Positions 1 through 6,999 of a DNA stretch of 14,357 nucleotides are shown here, one piece after another. The notes under the pieces are model-generated. The model did not search any database. It saw only the letters and a program-made list of their open reading frames with translations, and had not been told where the DNA came from. The stretch is taken from assembly GCA_938028845.1 (NCBI GenBank), contig CALIZJ010000312.1:1-14357 (forward strand), read 5' to 3'. The position numbers and the translations under genes were made by a program. The DNA comes from an uncultured Blautia sp. (lineage in GTDB: Bacteria > Bacillota > Clostridia > Lachnospirales > Lachnospiraceae). Numbering within the stretch: the first letter of the stretch is position 1; every line of letters begins with the position of its first letter.

Positions 1-22
1 CCAGGAAAGAAAGTGAGTCAAT

Positions 23-2929
23 TTGGGTACTAAAATAAAGAGATTGCTAAAAAAAATCAGACTGAAAAGAACAACTGTCCTGGCAATGGTTTTTATCCTG
101 ATGTCTTTTATCCTTATTCAGGAGCTTTTTGATCTGCAGATTATCCAGGGACAGGATTACATTAATAATTTCCAGACCAGGACCACGAAGACGCGTGTTT
201 TAAAAAGCACCAGAGGAAATATCTTCGACCGAAACGGGGAAGTCCTTGCCTCCAATGTCCTTTCCTATTCCCTCACCCTTGAGGATAACGGAACTTATTC
301 CACTACCAGGGAAAGGAATCTCACTTTAAATGGAATTGCCTATCAGATCATTAAGATACTTGAGGAAAACGGCGATTCCCTGTCACATAATTTCCATATT
401 GTGGTGGATGAAAACGGACAATACGCCTTCGATGTAGAAGAAGGCTTTACCTTAAACCGCTTCCGGGCGGATATATATGGACATGCATTGATCGATGACC
501 TGACAGAAGAAGAGGCAAATGCCACCGCTTCACAGATGGTAGAGTATTTAAGCGGAAGCGATGGATTTTCCATTGTTCTTTATGGAGACGGTGCTTATAC
601 CCCCCAGGAGCTTTCCGAACACGGGCTTCCCACAGAACTTTCCGCCCAGGAAATCCTGGACATTGCCATTATCCGTTACGAACTGAATAACAATAGTTTC
701 ATGAAATATGTGCCGGTCACCATTGCTACAAATGTCAGTGAAGAGTCTGTGGCTGCCATTATGGAAAACCAAAGCCAGCTTCAGGGAATAGAGGTGGTGG
801 AGGATTCCATCCGGCAGTATATAGATGACGAGAGTATGGGACCCATCCTTGGCTATACCGGGCAGGCTTCCGCAGAAGAACTGGAAGAGCTCAGAGAAGA
901 AAATCCTGATTATTCCAATGATGCCATTGTAGGAAAGGCGGGTATAGAGCAGTATATGGAGCTGACCCTTCAGGGAACGGACGGACAGGAGACCGTATCG
1001 GTGGATAATCTGGGAAAGGTATTAAAGATCGATGAGGACACCAGAGTAGCGCCGGTTGCGGGAAATGACGTATACCTTACCATAGATGCCGATTGGCAGA
1101 GAGCTATTTACCAGATTTTAAAGCAGCGTGTAGCCGGTATCCTTATTTCCAGGATCACGAACACCAAAACCTTTGACTATGAGGCTGTTACGGATGCCAG
1201 CCAGTTATATATCCCTATCTATGATGTATACAATGCCCTTGTTTCAAACAGCATCATTGATATTACGGAGTTTGACAGGGAGGATGCTTCTGAAACAGAA
1301 AAAAATTTATATGCCAAGTTTCAACAAAAGCAGCAGGAAGTTTTTGATACAATATCCAATAGGCTGACAGCAGATAATCCGCCTGCCTTTAAAGACGAGG
1401 ACGAGCAGATGCAGGAGTATTTAGACTATATCTGCAATGATCTGCTGCGGGATACCCTTGGAATTATCCTGCGGGATTCCGTGGATACCTCAGACGCTAC
1501 TTATCAGGCATGGGCTGCTGACCAGAGCATCAGCCTGAAAGAATACCTGACCTATGCGGCCAGCCAGAACTGGATCGACATTTCCAAGATTTCTCCGGAA
1601 GGAGAGTACCTGGATTCAGCGGAGGTTTACCAGGCGCTTACTGCGTACATAACGGATTATTTAAAAACGGATACTGCTTTCTCCAAACTGTTGTATAAAT
1701 ATATGCTTTTAGAGGATCGGATTTCCGGGCAGGAATTATGTCTTGTACTCTATGAACAGGGCGTTCTCTCAAAAGAGGACGGTATGTATGAGTCTCTTGC
1801 TTCCGGAGCGGTTACTGCGTATGATTTTATGATCAGTAAAATTTCCAGTTTGGAAATCGAACCGGCACAGCTTGCTTTGACACCGTGCTCTGCTTCCGCT
1901 GTGGTAACAGATGTAAATACAGGGGAAGTGCTTGCCTGTGTATCTTATCCAGGGTATGACAATAACCGTCTTACAAACGATATGGATACAGAATACTATG
2001 CGAAGCTTGCCCTGGATCAGTCCAGCCCATTCTTTAACAAGGCAACCCAGCAGACGACCGCTCCAGGATCTACTCTGAAGCCGCTTTCCGCTATTGCCGG
2101 AATGATGGAAGGGGTTATCGACGACGGGACGTATATAGACTGTGACGGTACCTTTGACCTGGTAGAGCCGCCTATTAACTGCTGGAATACCTACGGACAC
2201 GGCAGCCTGGAAATCCGAGGTGCCATTGAACAGTCCTGTAACGAATTTTTTAATATGATCGGTTTCATGCTGGGACAGACAGGAAGCGGAGAAGACAGTG
2301 AATTTTCAGAAACAAAAAGTCTGGCAGCACTGCAGAAGTATGCTTCTTTGATCGGACTGGATAAAAATACAGGGATTGAGCTTACAGAAGCCTCTCCCCA
2401 TGTTTCCGATTCCATGGCGGTTCCTTCCTACATTGGACAGGGAACAAACTCCTTTACCACAAGCCAGCTGGCACGTTATGCCAGTGTCCTGGCAAATTCC
2501 GGTACGGTTTATAACCTTACCCTTCTTGATAAGGTAACGGATTCCACAGGAAACGTACTGCAGGAATACGAGCCGGAAGTGGATTCTGTGATCAATGTTC
2601 CGGAAAATGTATGGAACGATATCCATGATGGAATGTACCGGGTAGTCCAGACGCATAATCAGTTTGACGGACTTGGTATCGATGTGGCGGGAAAGACAGG
2701 TACTGCAGAGCTAGAAGTTACACAGCCGAACCATGGTCTGTTTATCGGTTATGCGCCGGCTTCTGATCCTCAGTATGCCATTGCTATCCGTATTGCAAAC
2801 GGTTTTTCCTCCGGAAATGCTTGTCTGGCAGCAAATGATATTTTTAAATACATGTTTGATTTAGCGGATGAAGAGTCGATTTTGACCGGTTATGCTTCCA
2901 GCGATGTAAGCAATACCTCAAACGACTAA
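23..2929 (+). CDS. mrdA: Penicillin-binding protein 2 (class B, elongasome transpeptidase), enlarged
   Basis: This is a class B penicillin-binding protein, the DD-transpeptidase that crosslinks lateral-wall peptidoglycan together with RodA. A short basic cytoplasmic tail precedes one membrane anchor (about residues 18-38). The class B signature RGNIFDRNGEVLASN follows at 64-78. The transpeptidase motifs are complete: STLK at 683-686 (nucleophile Ser683), SCN at 738-740 and KTG at 891-893. At 968 residues it is far longer than the roughly 630-700 usual for the family. The extra length lies mainly between VYLTID (350-355) and SASAVVTDVNTGEVLA (from about 622), as an acidic, probably helical insert. 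The start is TTG: an in-frame TGA at 14-16 excludes anything longer, and the next in-frame ATG (residue 22) would cut into the anchor. AGGAAAG at 3-9 is a distant ribosome binding site. It heads the operon visible here, and mreCD probably lie upstream. Family assignment is secure; the insert's role is unknown. Confidence 0.93.
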   Translation: MGTKIKRLLKKIRLKRTTVLAMVFILMSFILIQELFDLQIIQGQDYINNFQTRTTKTRVLKSTRGNIFDRNGEVLASNVLSYSLTLEDNGTYSTTRERNLTLNGIAYQIIKILEENGDSLSHNFHIVVDENGQYAFDVEEGFTLNRFRADIYGHALIDDLTEEEANATASQMVEYLSGSDGFSIVLYGDGAYTPQELSEHGLPTELSAQEILDIAIIRYELNNNSFMKYVPVTIATNVSEESVAAIMENQSQLQGIEVVEDSIRQYIDDESMGPILGYTGQASAEELEELREENPDYSNDAIVGKAGIEQYMELTLQGTDGQETVSVDNLGKVLKIDEDTRVAPVAGNDVYLTIDADWQRAIYQILKQRVAGILISRITNTKTFDYEAVTDASQLYIPIYDVYNALVSNSIIDITEFDREDASETEKNLYAKFQQKQQEVFDTISNRLTADNPPAFKDEDEQMQEYLDYICNDLLRDTLGIILRDSVDTSDATYQAWAADQSISLKEYLTYAASQNWIDISKISPEGEYLDSAEVYQALTAYITDYLKTDTAFSKLLYKYMLLEDRISGQELCLVLYEQGVLSKEDGMYESLASGAVTAYDFMISKISSLEIEPAQLALTPCSASAVVTDVNTGEVLACVSYPGYDNNRLTNDMDTEYYAKLALDQSSPFFNKATQQTTAPGSTLKPLSAIAGMMEGVIDDGTYIDCDGTFDLVEPPINCWNTYGHGSLEIRGAIEQSCNEFFNMIGFMLGQTGSGEDSEFSETKSLAALQKYASLIGLDKNTGIELTEASPHVSDSMAVPSYIGQGTNSFTTSQLARYASVLANSGTVYNLTLLDKVTDSTGNVLQEYEPEVDSVINVPENVWNDIHDGMYRVVQTHNQFDGLGIDVAGKTGTAELEVTQPNHGLFIGYAPASDPQYAIAIRIANGFSSGNACLAANDIFKYMFDLADEESILTGYASSDVSNTSND

Positions 2930-2985
2930 AAATACTGCAGAGAATACCAGAGCTTTGGAACATATTTTTAGGAGGAACAGAAATC

Positions 2986-3774
2986 ATGAGTGAAGTCATC
3001 GTCATTACATCCGGAAAAGGCGGCGTGGGAAAGACCACGACAGTTGCCAATATCGGCACTGGTCTTGCCATGCTGGGCAAAAAAGTAGTCGTGGTGGATA
3101 CGGACATCGGTCTTCGGAATCTGGATGTGGTACTTGGACTGGAAAACAGGATTGTTTATAATCTTGTGGATGTAATCGACGGAAGCTGCCGCCTCCGTCA
3201 GGCGCTGATCAAGGACAAGCGCCACCCTGAGCTTTTTCTTCTTCCATCTGCGCAGACAAAGGATAAAACGGCAGTTTCTCCGGAGCAGATGATCAAGCTG
3301 ACAGACGAGCTGCGGGAGGAATTTGACTTTGTACTTCTGGACTGTCCTGCTGGTATTGAACAGGGATTTAAAAATGCCATCGCCGGTGCAGATAAAGCGC
3401 TGGTGGTGACTACACCTGAAGTTTCTGCCATCCGGGACGCAGACAGGATCATCGGGCTGTTAGAGTCCAATGACATCCGCGATATCCATCTGATCATCAA
3501 CCGTCTCCGGCCGGATATGATCGCCAGGGGAGACATGATGTCCGTGGAGGACGTCATCGAGATTTTGGCAGTGGATCTGATCGGAACTATTTTAGATGAT
3601 GAGCAGATCGTTGTAGCCACAAACCAGGGAGAACCACTTTCCGGAAAAAATTCCCAGGCAGAGAATGAATACCGGAATATCTGCCGGCGGCTGATAGGAG
3701 AGGAAGTCCCATTCCAAAATGTCCGTCAGAAAAAGGGCGTATTTGGAAGATTAGGCAGGATGTTTAAAAAATAG
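2986..3774 (+). CDS. minD: Septum site-determining ATPase MinD
   Basis: MinD is a membrane-associated ATPase of the ParA/MinD family that recruits division inhibitors to the membrane and is released by MinE. The deviant Walker A motif KGGVGKTT is at residues 11-18, with the signature Lys11 that acts across the dimer. VDTDIGLRNLD follows at 37-47, and the Walker B strand DFVLLDCPAG is at 114-123. The last 14 residues (about 249-262, GVFGRLGRMFKK) form the expected amphipathic membrane-targeting helix. The length of 262 is normal. A good AGGAGG at 2970-2975 sits ten bases before the ATG. It follows the PBP2 gene by 56 bases and precedes minE by 32. No minC lies in front of it, although clostridial loci commonly have minC there. 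Identification is very secure. Confidence 0.97.
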   Translation: MSEVIVITSGKGGVGKTTTVANIGTGLAMLGKKVVVVDTDIGLRNLDVVLGLENRIVYNLVDVIDGSCRLRQALIKDKRHPELFLLPSAQTKDKTAVSPEQMIKLTDELREEFDFVLLDCPAGIEQGFKNAIAGADKALVVTTPEVSAIRDADRIIGLLESNDIRDIHLIINRLRPDMIARGDMMSVEDVIEILAVDLIGTILDDEQIVVATNQGEPLSGKNSQAENEYRNICRRLIGEEVPFQNVRQKKGVFGRLGRMFKK

Positions 3775-3806
3775 AACCAGAATAGCATATATAAGGAGGG
3801 TATATT

Positions 3807-4046
3807 ATGAAATCCTTTCTTCAAAACAAAAGACGTTCCGCAGGCTATGCACGGGAGAGGATGAAACTCCTTTTGTTCTCGGAACGGATGGAATGCTCTC
3901 CGCAGATGATGAAAATGCTTCAAAACGATCTGATACATACTGTAAAAAAATATATCATGATCAAAGAGGATCAGGTTACTATTAAAATATCCCAGGAGCC
4001 GCCGGTGCTCCATGCGGATATACCTGTACTGAAGAAAAAGGAATGA
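3807..4046 (+). CDS. minE: Cell division topological specificity factor MinE
   Basis: MinE stimulates the MinD ATPase and confines Min activity. This 79-residue protein is slightly shorter than the 85-90 typical of the family. An N-terminal amphipathic stretch is followed by the MinD-contact segment ARERMKLLLFSERM (15-28), which corresponds to the AKERLQ-type helix/strand of known MinE proteins. A topological-specificity domain then follows, with LQNDLIHTVKKYIMIKEDQVTIKI (about 38-61) matching the usual LRKDILEVI.KYV.I..... pattern. AAGGAGGG at 3793-3800 lies six bases upstream of the ATG. It sits immediately after minD and six bases before rodA, so the three are almost certainly co-transcribed. 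Small size limits the signal, but motif and context agree. Confidence 0.93.
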   Translation: MKSFLQNKRRSAGYARERMKLLLFSERMECSPQMMKMLQNDLIHTVKKYIMIKEDQVTIKISQEPPVLHADIPVLKKKE

Positions 4047-4052
4047 TGAAAT

Positions 4053-5237
4053 ATGATCAAACAATATAAGATCCGGTTTTATAATTTCAGACTTGTAGTA
4101 TTTTTGTTGGCGATCAGTGCGATCGGCGTTCTCCTGGTGGGAACGGCGCGGTCGGATCTGCAGAGCAGACAGGTGATGGGCGTTGCCCTTGGCGTGATCA
4201 TGATGCTGATCCTGTCGCTGATGGATTACTCCTGGATCATGAATTTCCAGTGGATCATGTACGGCGGCAATCTGCTTATGCTTATTGCAGTCCGGATTTT
4301 TGGAGATACGGCAAACGGGGCGGCTCGGTGGCTGGATTTTGGTTTTATCCGGTTCCAGCCAACAGAGCTGTCGAAAATTATTATCATTTTATTTTTCGCC
4401 AAATTTTTCATGGACCACGAGGAAGATCTGAATACTTTCCGGACTCTGGCAAAGGCAGCAATCCTGCTTATCATACCGCTGGTGCTGATCTACGCCCAGC
4501 CGGATATGAAAAATACGATTACGATCACGGTAATCTTTTGTATACTGATCTATATTGCCGGATTGAGCTATAAAATTATCGGGGGCGCATTTTTAATTGC
4601 TGTGCCTTTGCTGGTAATCTTTCTTTCAATCGTGGTCCAGCCGGATCAGAATTTAATACCGGATTATCAGCGTAACCGTATCATGTCCTTTTTGTATCCG
4701 GAAAATGAAGAATACAGCGACGACATTGAACAGCAGAACAACTCAAAAACGGCTATCGCTTCCGGGGAACTGATCGGTAAGACATTAAGCGGAGATGATA
4801 CTACTGCCTCTGTAAATGACGGTAATTTCGTTGCGGAGAACCAGACGGACTTTATTTTTGCTGTGGTGGGAGAGGAGTATGGATTTATCGGCTGTGTGAC
4901 CATTATCCTTCTGCTGCTGTGTATTTCCATGGAATGTATACGTATGAGCCTTCACGCAAAAGATATGGCGGGAAAGATCATATGCTGCGGTATGGGAAGC
5001 CTTGTGGCCCTACAAAGTTTCATTAATATCTGTGTGGCCACCGGTATCGCTCCAAATACAGGAACGCCCCTGCCTTTCGTTAGTTACGGCCTTACCTCTA
5101 TGGTCAGTCTCTTTATCGGTATGGGATTAGTGATGAACGTAGGTCTGCAAAACAGTGCCTATAATAAGGAGCTGCAAAAAGAGGAAGAACATAAAAATAA
5201 AATCTATGAGATTTATAAGAAAGAGGAATACTTATGA
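4053..5237 (+). CDS. rodA: Rod shape-determining SEDS glycosyltransferase RodA
   Basis: RodA is a polytopic SEDS-family peptidoglycan glycosyltransferase that polymerises lipid II in the elongasome and pairs with PBP2. About ten hydrophobic segments are visible across 394 residues. Family signatures are GAARWLDFGFIRFQPTELSKI (89-109), PDYQRNRIMSFLYP (203-216), QTDFIFAVVGEEYGF (264-278) and PLPFVSYGLTSMVSLF (339-354). Asp266 in TDFIFAV aligns with the catalytic aspartate of RodA. The SYGLTS motif has Leu where many SEDS proteins have SYGGSS, and this favours RodA over FtsW/SpoVE, as does the neighbourhood. The charged C-terminal tail (370-394) is hydrophilic and cytoplasmic. AAAGGA at 4037-4042, inside the end of minE, precedes the ATG by ten bases. 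The stop overlaps the next start (ATGA). Confidence 0.95.
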   Translation: MIKQYKIRFYNFRLVVFLLAISAIGVLLVGTARSDLQSRQVMGVALGVIMMLILSLMDYSWIMNFQWIMYGGNLLMLIAVRIFGDTANGAARWLDFGFIRFQPTELSKIIIILFFAKFFMDHEEDLNTFRTLAKAAILLIIPLVLIYAQPDMKNTITITVIFCILIYIAGLSYKIIGGAFLIAVPLLVIFLSIVVQPDQNLIPDYQRNRIMSFLYPENEEYSDDIEQQNNSKTAIASGELIGKTLSGDDTTASVNDGNFVAENQTDFIFAVVGEEYGFIGCVTIILLLLCISMECIRMSLHAKDMAGKIICCGMGSLVALQSFINICVATGIAPNTGTPLPFVSYGLTSMVSLFIGMGLVMNVGLQNSAYNKELQKEEEHKNKIYEIYKKEEYL

Positions 5238-6355
5238 AAAACGCATCACCACATAAGGCATCGGCAAGGCCTGCTGCAGCCACAGCCGACAGAAGAACAG
5301 CAGCCAGCCAAAGAAGCAGGGCGGCGCGCCTACGAAAATTAAGGAGAAGACGACGGATCCGCAATACAATCCTGCTGTTATTGCTGTTTGTGCTGCTGAT
5401 CGGAGGAGGATGCTTTTTAATATATACGTTAAAGGGAGGCGGTTTATCCGCCCCGGTTTTGGCATATAGTTCTTCCAATGAGTTTCAAGGGGGACTTTCT
5501 TCAGGAGACGATCAGACAGCCGTGCCTTTTGCTTCAGATCTTTGTGTGGTAGAAGGGGATGTTCCATTAGAAAATGTTTCACTGGAGGAAGGACAAAAAG
5601 GACTGCTTCTGAATATTGACAAGCAGAAAGTTCTTTACGCCAACGGCGCTTTTGACCGGGTATACCCGGCCAGTATCACGAAAATTATGACTGCTATACT
5701 TGCCATCCGTTATGGGCATCTGGACGAGATGGTAACTGTCTCACAGGAAAATGTAACTATGGAGGAAGGCTCTCAGATGTGTGGATTTATGGCGGGAGAC
5801 CAATTAACCATGGATCAGCTTATCCATTGTCTTTTGGTTTACTCCGGCAATGATGCGGCCGCAGCTATCGCAGAACATGTGGCTGGTTCTACAGAAGCCT
5901 TTGTGGAGATGATGAACAGCTATGCAGCGGAGCTTGGCTGTACAGGGACGCATTTTACGAATCCCCATGGACTGCAGGATGAAAACCATTATACGACTCC
6001 ATATGACATTTACCTGATGCTGAAAGAGGCCCTGACCTATTCAAGTTTTACAGAGATTACCCAGATGCCTTCCTATACCGTGGAGTTTCAGCGGGCAGAC
6101 GGTTCTGCAATGAGCATTACCTTAGAAGCCACTGACCAGTATCTGACAGGAGAATCCACCCCGCCGAAAGACGTTACTGTCCTGGCAGGAAAAACCGGAA
6201 CTACCAGCAGCGCAGGAAACTGTCTTGCCCTGTTAAGCCAGAACGGCTATGGACAGCCTTTCGTTTCCATCGTAACGGGGGCTTCCAGCAAGGAGCTTTT
6301 GTACCAGCAGATGAATGCACTCCTTTCCTATATCAATACAGACGTTCAAAGTTAA
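5234..6355 (+). CDS. Serine-type D-Ala-D-Ala carboxypeptidase (S11 family)
   Basis: A penicillin-sensitive carboxypeptidase that removes the terminal D-Ala from pentapeptide stems, limiting crosslinking behind the elongasome. All three S11 motifs are present: SITK 147-150 (Ser147 nucleophile), SGN 204-206 and KTG 320-322. GxxFTNPHGLQDENHYTTPYD-type residues near 235-256 are also typical. The N-terminus is unusual: about 43 residues rich in Ala, Arg and Lys with no acidic residue except one Asp, ending in an RRRRR-type cluster. A hydrophobic segment (about 44-65) follows and looks like a membrane anchor rather than a cleaved signal peptide. No C-terminal PBP5-type domain is present. The ATG overlaps the rodA stop by four bases (ATGA) with AAGAGGAA just upstream, so translational coupling is likely. 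It is the last gene of the operon. Related to DacA/DacF; the exact orthologue is not determined. Confidence 0.92.
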   Translation: MKNASPHKASARPAAATADRRTAASQRSRAARLRKLRRRRRIRNTILLLLLFVLLIGGGCFLIYTLKGGGLSAPVLAYSSSNEFQGGLSSGDDQTAVPFASDLCVVEGDVPLENVSLEEGQKGLLLNIDKQKVLYANGAFDRVYPASITKIMTAILAIRYGHLDEMVTVSQENVTMEEGSQMCGFMAGDQLTMDQLIHCLLVYSGNDAAAAIAEHVAGSTEAFVEMMNSYAAELGCTGTHFTNPHGLQDENHYTTPYDIYLMLKEALTYSSFTEITQMPSYTVEFQRADGSAMSITLEATDQYLTGESTPPKDVTVLAGKTGTTSSAGNCLALLSQNGYGQPFVSIVTGASSKELLYQQMNALLSYINTDVQS

Positions 6356-6363
6356 AATTATTT

Positions 6364-6394
6364 ATGCTTTTTAAGAATAAGCATTGATTTTTTT
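6364..6394 (+). terminator. Weak intrinsic terminator after the morphogenesis operon
   Basis: ATGCTT at 6364-6369 pairs with AAGCAT at 6379-6384. Two further A-T pairs sit inside, past a T-T mismatch, leaving a three-base loop. A TTGATTTTTTT tract follows. The stem is short and AT-rich, so termination may be partial. Its tail overlaps the -35 box of the next promoter. Confidence 0.5.
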
Positions 6395-6412
6395 GGTGAA
6401 ATACACTATAAT
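6384..6412 (+). promoter_or_regulatory. Sigma-A type promoter of the P-loop gene
   Basis: TTGATT (6384-6389) and a perfect TATAAT (6407-6412) are separated by exactly 17 bases. The predicted transcript starts near 6419, giving a leader of about 58 bases before the ATG at 6477. The -10 box lies inside one arm of a ten-base inverted repeat (6403-6412 / 6450-6459). Confidence 0.8.
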
Positions 6413-6459
6413 TGAAACATATTAAATATAGTTTTTGGTTAAAATTAATATTATAGTGT
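6403..6459. repeat. Ten-base inverted repeat around the start of transcription
   Basis: ACACTATAAT at 6403-6412 is the exact reverse complement of ATTATAGTGT at 6450-6459. The left arm contains the -10 box and the right arm ends three bases before the ribosome binding site. Because the left arm lies upstream of the predicted transcript start, any function would be at DNA level (operator pair) rather than as an RNA hairpin. The AT-rich setting makes chance possible. Confidence 0.5.
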
Positions 6460-6476
6460 CTAAGGAGGAAAACATC

Positions 6477-6896
6477 ATGGTTGAACTGATTGTAGGAAGG
6501 AAAGGCAAAGGCAAAACAAAAGTACTGTTAGACAAAGTGAACGGAGCAATTAAAGAAGCGAATGGCAGCATTGTTTACTTAGACAAGAGTGCGAAGCATA
6601 TGTATGAGCTTAACAATAAAATTCGTCTCATCGACGTTTCGGGATACCCCATAAAGAACTGTGATGAGTTTGTTGGATTTATCTGCGGTGTCATTTCTCA
6701 GGATCATGACATTGAGAAAATCTATCTGGACAGCTTTCTTAAAGTAGCAAAGCTGGAAGGTCTTGACGTAACAGGTACATTAGAGCAGTTAGCTGATATC
6801 GGAAAGAGTTTTGGAATCACATTTGTGATCAGCATCTCCTTAGATAAGGAAGAAATTCCGGCAGCGTTCCAGGATAATGTTATTGTTGCCTTATAA
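6477..6896 (+). CDS. Small orphan P-loop NTPase of unknown function
   Basis: A 139-residue soluble protein that is little more than one P-loop domain. Walker A is GRKGKGKT at residues 7-14. A Walker B-like strand ending in Asp is KIYLD at 81-85. A strand-Ser-strand sensor-like segment FVISISLD lies at 116-123. There are no membrane segments, no partner domain and no pilus-motor motifs, although similar clostridial proteins are, as I recall, often labelled PilT-like or simply ATP-binding. The start is ATG 6477: AAGGAGGAA at 6462-6470 lies six bases upstream. The frame can be extended to TTG at 6435, but the extra 14 residues lie in AT-rich leader without a ribosome binding site. The gene has its own promoter and terminator and so is a single-gene unit between the cell-wall operon and the recombinase. 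The fold call is solid; substrate and role are unknown. Confidence 0.82.
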   Translation: MVELIVGRKGKGKTKVLLDKVNGAIKEANGSIVYLDKSAKHMYELNNKIRLIDVSGYPIKNCDEFVGFICGVISQDHDIEKIYLDSFLKVAKLEGLDVTGTLEQLADIGKSFGITFVISISLDKEEIPAAFQDNVIVAL

Positions 6897-6948
6897 TATG
6901 AAATTTTAAACAAAAAATTACAACTACATAAGAAGATAACGAAGATTA

Positions 6949-6985
6949 GAGGATCCTGCAAATATTACAGGGTCCTCGCTTTTTT
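6949..6985 (+). terminator. Strong intrinsic terminator of the P-loop gene
   Basis: GAGGATCCTG (6949-6958) pairs with CAGGGTCCTC (6968-6977) in a ten-pair stem with one T-G wobble and a nine-base loop. GC and six T residues follow. It separates the P-loop gene from the convergent recombinase. In the minus direction the hairpin lacks a good T tract, so it mainly serves the plus strand. Confidence 0.9.
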
Positions 6986-6999
6986 CAATCAGTTTGTTT

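Noticed and set aside
1..22. Possible 3' tail of an upstream gene such as mreD.
   Set aside because: All three frames close within the first 40 bases (TGA 14-16, TAA 31-33, TAA 36-38). Sixteen to thirty bases cannot decide the frame or product. mreD is only expected from typical gene order.
1769..2656. Overlapping minus-strand open frames of 74-143 codons inside the PBP2 gene.
   Set aside because: They oppose a well-conserved transpeptidase domain, have no ribosome binding sites and resemble no family. They are shadows of the coding frame.
5113..5582. Minus-strand frames of 116 and 121 codons opposite the start of the carboxypeptidase, with a hydrophobic stretch.
   Set aside because: The hydrophobic look comes from the reverse complement of the Ala/Arg-rich tail. 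No ribosome binding site or promoter supports them.
6435..6476. TTG start that would lengthen the P-loop protein by 14 residues.
   Set aside because: There is no ribosome binding site before it, while AAGGAGGAA stands six bases before ATG 6477.
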